A stretch of DNA of 64,000 nt from Ramlibacter ginsenosidimutans (GTDB lineage Bacteria; Pseudomonadota; Gammaproteobacteria; Burkholderiales; Burkholderiaceae_C): the NCBI RefSeq assembly GCF_042678185.1, contig NZ_JBHUDQ010000014.1. One strand, given 5' to 3'. The translations under genes and the position numbers were made by a program. The notes beneath the pieces were generated by a model. It saw nothing but the letters and a program-made list of their open reading frames with translations, had not been told where the DNA came from and did no database searches. Numbering within the stretch: the first letter of the stretch is position 1; each line of letters begins with the position of its first letter. Shown here piece after piece: positions 60,182 to 64,000 of this stretch.

Positions 60182-61156
60182 TCACCGCGCGGTGCTGCGG
60201 GCAGCCAGCGCGATCGGCTCCACCTGGAAGCCGCGCTCGTGCAGCAGCCGCGGCAGCGCCTGCGGGCCGGTCATGTGCAGGGAGCCGACCGCGGCGAAGA
60301 AGGGGCGGCCGGACGCATCGAGCACTGCCAGCTTGTCGGCGATCGGCCCGTTGCGCTCGTCGTTCAGGCGCTCCATGTAGCGGCGCTCCTGCGGGCTGTC
60401 CAGGCACTGGCACCACTTGGCATAGCTGGCCAGTTGCGGCGTGTCGTTGTCGGCCCAGGCTTGCAGCAGCCGGCGCAGCGTGGTGCGGCCCTCGCCCGTC
60501 TCGATTTCCCTGAGACTCTCGTCCAGCAATGCGTGTTCCTCCGCCTCGCTTTCGGGCAGCAGGGCGGCGAGCTGCGAGGCTGGCGTCTCCAGCGCCACCA
60601 CGTCCTTGCCGGCGCCCCGCGCAAGCGCCCAGAGCATGACGTCGATGGCCAGCTCGGGATGGAAGCCGTCGCGCCGCGTGTCCTCGAGGCTGAGCGTCGC
60701 GACCTGCAGCACGGGTTGCAAGTGCGCAAGCGCCGTTGCGGAGACGCACTCGCGCGCGGCGAGGGCCGCGATGCGCGGCGCCAGACCGGCCGTGACGCGC
60801 GCAACCCGCGCCGGGTCGGCGGGCGCGCTGAAGGCGCGCATCAATTCCGGATCGGAAGGATCGAGCTCCAGCGCCAGCACTTCGCTGCCGGCCAGCGCCG
60901 CCTGCACCCGCGGCCCCGGCCGCACCCAGTCGGGCCGGCTCGCGTGCACGGTGCCATACAACCACGAAGTCCGGCCACCGCGGGTGAGGCGCCACAGGAA
61001 GCCTCGATCGCGAACGTCGGTGCGCGACGCGCCGGCGTGCAGGTCCTGCGGGCTGGGGGGATGCGGTGGACAGCTGTCCTGCGCCTGGGCCAGCGCTGTG
61101 GCGAACACGCAGACAAAACCGCACAGGAGGGTGCGAAAGGGGGCGGTGAAGCGCAT
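60182..61156 (-). CDS. TraB/GumN-family protein
   Basis: A 324-residue exported protein with a signal peptide ending near residue 26 (ATALAQAQ). The family's paired GxxH motifs are present: LYGTVHAS near residue 70 and AVGSLHMTGP near 292. TraB/GumN proteins are predicted metal-dependent proteases or hydrolases. Two Cys (CQC near 250) are unusual. It lies 42 bases before phaM on the same strand and is divergent from otsB. Function not known. Confidence 0.87.
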   Translation of the reverse strand: MRFTAPFRTLLCGFVCVFATALAQAQDSCPPHPPSPQDLHAGASRTDVRDRGFLWRLTRGGRTSWLYGTVHASRPDWVRPGPRVQAALAGSEVLALELDPSDPELMRAFSAPADPARVARVTAGLAPRIAALAARECVSATALAHLQPVLQVATLSLEDTRRDGFHPELAIDVMLWALARGAGKDVVALETPASQLAALLPESEAEEHALLDESLREIETGEGRTTLRRLLQAWADNDTPQLASYAKWCQCLDSPQERRYMERLNDERNGPIADKLAVLDASGRPFFAAVGSLHMTGPQALPRLLHERGFQVEPIALAARSTAR

Positions 61157-61223
61157 GGCCGGGCATTGTCCGCCACCCGGGCAGCACGGGCGCGCGTAGG
61201 ATGCTTCCTACCTTGGGCGGAGT

Positions 61224-61240
61224 CCCGCCGGTCTGGCGGG
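61224..61240. other. Hairpin in the gumN-otsB gap
   Basis: CCCGCC (61224-61229) pairs with GGCGGG (61235-61240) around GGTCT, and GGGCGG/CCGCCC (61215-61220, 61241-61246) can extend the stem. It lies in the 115-base divergent gap, 31 bases before the otsB start. There is no T-run. It may fold in the otsB leader. Confidence 0.4.
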
Positions 61241-61271
61241 CCGCCCTCGCCTTTGCTACGTTCGACATTAC

Positions 61272-62012
61272 ATGACGCTCGCGGAGATCCTCTATCCCTC
61301 CTGCGCCCTGTTCCTGGACTTCGACGGGACCATGGTGGACCTCGCCCCTCAACCGAGCGCCGTGCATGTGCCGCAGCCTCTGCTCGCCGTCCTACGCGAA
61401 CTCAGCGCCTACCTGGACGGCGCCGTCGCCGTGATTTCGGGGCGGCCCATCACGCAGATCGACGCCTTCCTGCGCCCCCTGCACCTGCCCGTCGCCGGCG
61501 TGCACGGCGCCGAGCGCCGCGGCGTGGACGGAGCCGTGCATCTGCTGCACACGCACCCGCTGGACCACGTGCAAGAAGCCGCCTGCGCGCTCGCCGCCGA
61601 CCATCCCGGCCTGCTGGTGGAGAACAAGCGCGGGTCGCTGGCGCTGCATTACCGGCAGCGCCCGGAGCTCGAGTCCCTTTGCCTGAGCACCATGCAGGAG
61701 GCGGTGAACGAATCGCCCGGCCTGACGCTGCTGCGCGGGAAGATGGTCGCCGAGGCCAAGCCCGGCGGCGCGAGCAAGGGCCGCGCCATCGAGGACTTCC
61801 TCGGCGAGGCTCCGTTCGCCGGCCGCACGCCGATCTTCATCGGCGACGACGTGACGGACGAAGTCGGCTTTTCCACCGTGCAGCGGCTCGGTGGCATCGG
61901 CGTCAAGGTCGGCGAGGGTCCCTCGGTCGCCTGGCGCCGCGTATCGGATCCCACGGCCTTGCGCCGCGAACTGGAGGCGGCCGTCGCGCGCCGCCCGACG
62001 AGAAACGCATGA
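61272..62012 (+). CDS. otsB: Trehalose-6-phosphate phosphatase
   Basis: A 246-residue HAD-type phosphatase that completes trehalose synthesis. The nucleophile motif is FLDFDGTMVDLAP (Asp16/Asp18), and the metal-binding motif IFIGDDVTDEVGF is near residue 195. It is the first gene of the operon and overlaps the GH15 gene as ATGA. No clear ribosome site precedes the ATG. Confidence 0.96.
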   Translation: MTLAEILYPSCALFLDFDGTMVDLAPQPSAVHVPQPLLAVLRELSAYLDGAVAVISGRPITQIDAFLRPLHLPVAGVHGAERRGVDGAVHLLHTHPLDHVQEAACALAADHPGLLVENKRGSLALHYRQRPELESLCLSTMQEAVNESPGLTLLRGKMVAEAKPGGASKGRAIEDFLGEAPFAGRTPIFIGDDVTDEVGFSTVQRLGGIGVKVGEGPSVAWRRVSDPTALRRELEAAVARRPTRNA

Positions 62013-63814
62013 ACAACAACGCACCCCTGGTCACCCCCAACAGCCTGCAGGTCGGCATGATCGGCAACTGCGCGTACAGCGCCCTGATCGACCAGCAATC
62101 GCGCATCGTCTGGTGCTGCCTGCCGCGCTTCGACGGCGATCCCGTGTTCAACTCCTTGCTGGACCCCACGGCGAACGGAAGCCTGTGGGCTTTCGAGCTG
62201 GAAGACTACGACCGCAGCGAGCAGTTCTACGAGCCCAACACGGCGGTGCTGCGCACCCGCATGTACGACCGCAAGGGCCAGGGCATCGAAGTGACCGACC
62301 TGGCGCCGCGCTTCTGGAGCCGGGGCCGGACCTTCCGCCCGCTCACGCTCGTGCGGCGCGTGCGCGTGCTCTCGGGCTCGCCGCGCATGCGGGTGCTGCT
62401 GCGGCCGCGCTTCGACTGGGGCCGCGCCAAGCCCACCGTGACGCAGGGCAGCACGCACATCCGCTACGTGGCCGGCAACAGCACGATCCGCATCAACACC
62501 GACGCGCCGATCTCGTACGTGCTGGCCGAGACCTACTTCGTGGTGGACCGCCCGATGAACTTCATCATGGGTCCCGACGAGACGCTCGCCACCGGGATCG
62601 AGGACACGGCGCGCCTGTTCGAGCAGGAGACGGTCGCCTACTGGCGGCAGTGGACGCGCGCGCTGTCGCTGCCGCTCGAGTGGCAGGAGGCCGTCATCCG
62701 CGCAGCGATCACGCTGAAGTTGTCGCTGTTCGAGGACACCGGCGCGATCGTCGCGGCCATGACCACCAGCATTCCCGAGGCGCCGAACAGCGGGCGCAAC
62801 TGGGACTACCGCTACTGCTGGCTGCGCGACGCGTTCTTCGTGGTGCGCGCGCTCAACTCGATCTCCGAAGTGGCGACCATGGAGGAGTACCTGCGCTGGC
62901 TGATGAACGTGGTGATCCGCTCCGGCGGCGGCCACATCCAGCCCCTGTACGGGATCGGCCAGGAAGAGAAGCTGACGGAGAGGATCGTCGAACACCTGCC
63001 GGGCTACCGCGGCATGGGGCCGGTGCGCGTGGGCAACCAGGCGCAGGAGCACTTCCAGCACGACGTGTACGGCAACATCCTGCTCGGGGCGGCGCAGGCC
63101 TTCCACGACCACCGGCTGCTCAAGCGCGCGGGCCGCGCCGAGTTCGCGCACATGGAAGCGGTGGGTGAGCAGGCGTTCAAGATCTACGACTCGCCCGACG
63201 CCGGCATGTGGGAGCTGCGCACCCGGGCGCGCATCCATACCTCGTCCGCGCTCATGAGCTGGGCCGCGTGCGACCGGCTCGCCAAGATCGCGGCGACGCT
63301 GGGCCTGCCCGAGCGCATTCGCTACTGGCGCGAACGCGCGGACACGATCCGCTCGCGCATCCTCAAGGAATCCTGGAGCGAACAGCGCCAGGCCTTCGCG
63401 GAAAGCTTCGGCGGTCGCGACCTCGACGCGAGCGCGCTGCTGATGGCCGAAGTGAACATGATCGACCCGAACGACTCCCGCTTCGTCGCGACGGTGGACG
63501 CGCTGGAGAAGTCGCTGTGCGACGGGCCCTACATGCGCCGCTACGAGGCCGCCGACGACTTCGGCAAACCGGAGACGGCGTTCAACATCTGCACGTTCTG
63601 GCGCATCGACGCGCTCGCGCGCATCGGCCGCAAGGCGCAGGCGCGTGAGATCTTCGAGGTCATGCTCAAGAGCCGCAATCACCTCGGACTGCTGTCCGAG
63701 GACACGCACCCGGTCACCGGCGAGATGTGGGGCAACTTCCCGCAGACCTATTCCATGGTGGGCACGATCAATGCAGCGGTGCGGCTGTCGGCGCCGTGGG
63801 ATACGGTGATCTGA
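62009..63814 (+). CDS. Glycoside hydrolase family 15 protein
   Basis: A 601-residue cytoplasmic GH15 (glucoamylase-like) protein. The N-terminal beta-domain begins IGNCAYSALIDQQSRIVWCC, typical of bacterial GH15 of the trehalase/glucoamylase group. The (alpha/alpha)6 barrel contains GRNWDYRYCWLRDAFFVVRA and ends EMWGNFPQTYSMVGTINAA. It is embedded between otsB and otsA, overlapping otsB, so it may hydrolyse trehalose or glucan and balance the osmolyte pool. Exact substrate unknown. Confidence 0.93.
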   Translation: MNNNAPLVTPNSLQVGMIGNCAYSALIDQQSRIVWCCLPRFDGDPVFNSLLDPTANGSLWAFELEDYDRSEQFYEPNTAVLRTRMYDRKGQGIEVTDLAPRFWSRGRTFRPLTLVRRVRVLSGSPRMRVLLRPRFDWGRAKPTVTQGSTHIRYVAGNSTIRINTDAPISYVLAETYFVVDRPMNFIMGPDETLATGIEDTARLFEQETVAYWRQWTRALSLPLEWQEAVIRAAITLKLSLFEDTGAIVAAMTTSIPEAPNSGRNWDYRYCWLRDAFFVVRALNSISEVATMEEYLRWLMNVVIRSGGGHIQPLYGIGQEEKLTERIVEHLPGYRGMGPVRVGNQAQEHFQHDVYGNILLGAAQAFHDHRLLKRAGRAEFAHMEAVGEQAFKIYDSPDAGMWELRTRARIHTSSALMSWAACDRLAKIAATLGLPERIRYWRERADTIRSRILKESWSEQRQAFAESFGGRDLDASALLMAEVNMIDPNDSRFVATVDALEKSLCDGPYMRRYEAADDFGKPETAFNICTFWRIDALARIGRKAQAREIFEVMLKSRNHLGLLSEDTHPVTGEMWGNFPQTYSMVGTINAAVRLSAPWDTVI

Positions 63815-63826
63815 CCTGCAAATGCA

Positions 63827-64000
63827 ATGAGCAGGCTCGTCGTCGTCTCCAATCGCATCGCGGACCCGCGCAAGACGGCGGCTGGCGGCCTCGCCGTGGC
63901 GCTGGCGGAGGTGCTGAACAACACCGGCGGCCTCTGGTTCGGCTGGAGCGGCAGGATCGTCGACCAGACCGAAGTGGACGACGTGCACGTGCAGCAGGCC
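63827..64000 (+). CDS. otsA: Trehalose-6-phosphate synthase (partial)
   Basis: The first 58 residues of a GT20 trehalose-6-phosphate synthase; the window ends within it. It opens MSRLVVVSNRIADPRKTAAG and has GGLWFGWSGRIV, the conserved substrate-binding start of OtsA. It follows the GH15 gene by 12 bases. With otsB it makes trehalose from UDP-glucose and glucose-6-phosphate. Confidence 0.95.
   Translation, partial: MSRLVVVSNRIADPRKTAAGGLAVALAEVLNNTGGLWFGWSGRIVDQTEVDDVHVQQA

Overview
The window is GC-rich, densely coded DNA from a betaproteobacterium. It is most likely a Burkholderiales member of the Comamonadaceae type (Ramlibacter/Variovorax-like). The grounds are the spc/alpha ribosomal block in betaproteobacterial order (rplN to rplQ, with secY-infA-rpmJ), an Omp32-type porin, a PhaM-type polyhydroxybutyrate granule protein, an esterase-like Tat lipoprotein, TRAP and LivHM-type transporters, and many ATGA start/stop overlaps. 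The genus is an inference from gene content and sequence feel, not from a database search.

Region 1 (1-8918): a minus-strand catabolic operon. It encodes a three-subunit molybdenum hydroxylase (FAD, 2Fe-2S and Mo subunits), a VOC-fold enzyme, a class A FAD monooxygenase and a branched-chain-amino-acid-type ABC importer cut by the window edge. A divergent TetR regulator and a palindrome lie at its head. The set fits uptake and ring hydroxylation of an aromatic or N-heteroaromatic compound that the sequence does not name. Region 2 (8972-16994): a second TetR gene precedes a plus-strand quinate/shikimate-type operon: TRAP transporter (fused QM permease and binding protein), Gfo/Idh/MocA oxidoreductase, type II dehydroquinase, variant shikimate dehydrogenase, a stand-alone HPPD-like protein and a stand-alone 3-dehydroshikimate dehydratase. 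The predicted end product is protocatechuate. Region 3 (17013-19571): a glutathione S-transferase, a Lys-rich exported protein, an initiator tRNA with facing terminators, and a porin.

Region 4 (19792-29093) is the most unusual part. Four plus-strand genes, the last three joined by ATGA overlaps, encode (i) a 1366-residue protein with a degenerate CHAT-like N-terminus, a class III cyclase domain, a STAND-type ATPase and TPRs; (ii) an atypical cytochrome P450 fused to a peroxidase-associated alpha/beta module; (iii) a DyP-type peroxidase; and (iv) a patatin-like phospholipase with transmembrane segments inserted in its catalytic domain. I propose an inducible membrane-lipid release and oxygenation (oxylipin-like) or defence/stress system.

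Region 5 (29140-31562): a quinone oxidoreductase and an SDR-fold protein lacking its catalytic Tyr/Lys, divergent from a LysR regulator. Region 6 (31615-40940): a second identical initiator tRNA after rplQ, then the complete alpha and spc ribosomal operons with a near-consensus promoter. Region 7 (40962-54481): glpKD, a phytase-like esterase gene with proC, an overlapping oxyR-dyp-ubiA set, recG, queA-tgt and a zinc-ribbon membrane protein. Region 8 (54557-64000): an LplT-Aas-like transporter/acyltransferase with a CREST-family putative ceramidase, an XRE regulator, a FIST protein with PhaM, a TraB/GumN protein, and a trehalose operon (otsB, GH15, otsA) that runs off the end. I saw no insertion sequence, CRISPR array or rRNA. 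No gene-free stretch exceeds 300 bases; the longest are 40721-40961 and 19572-19791.
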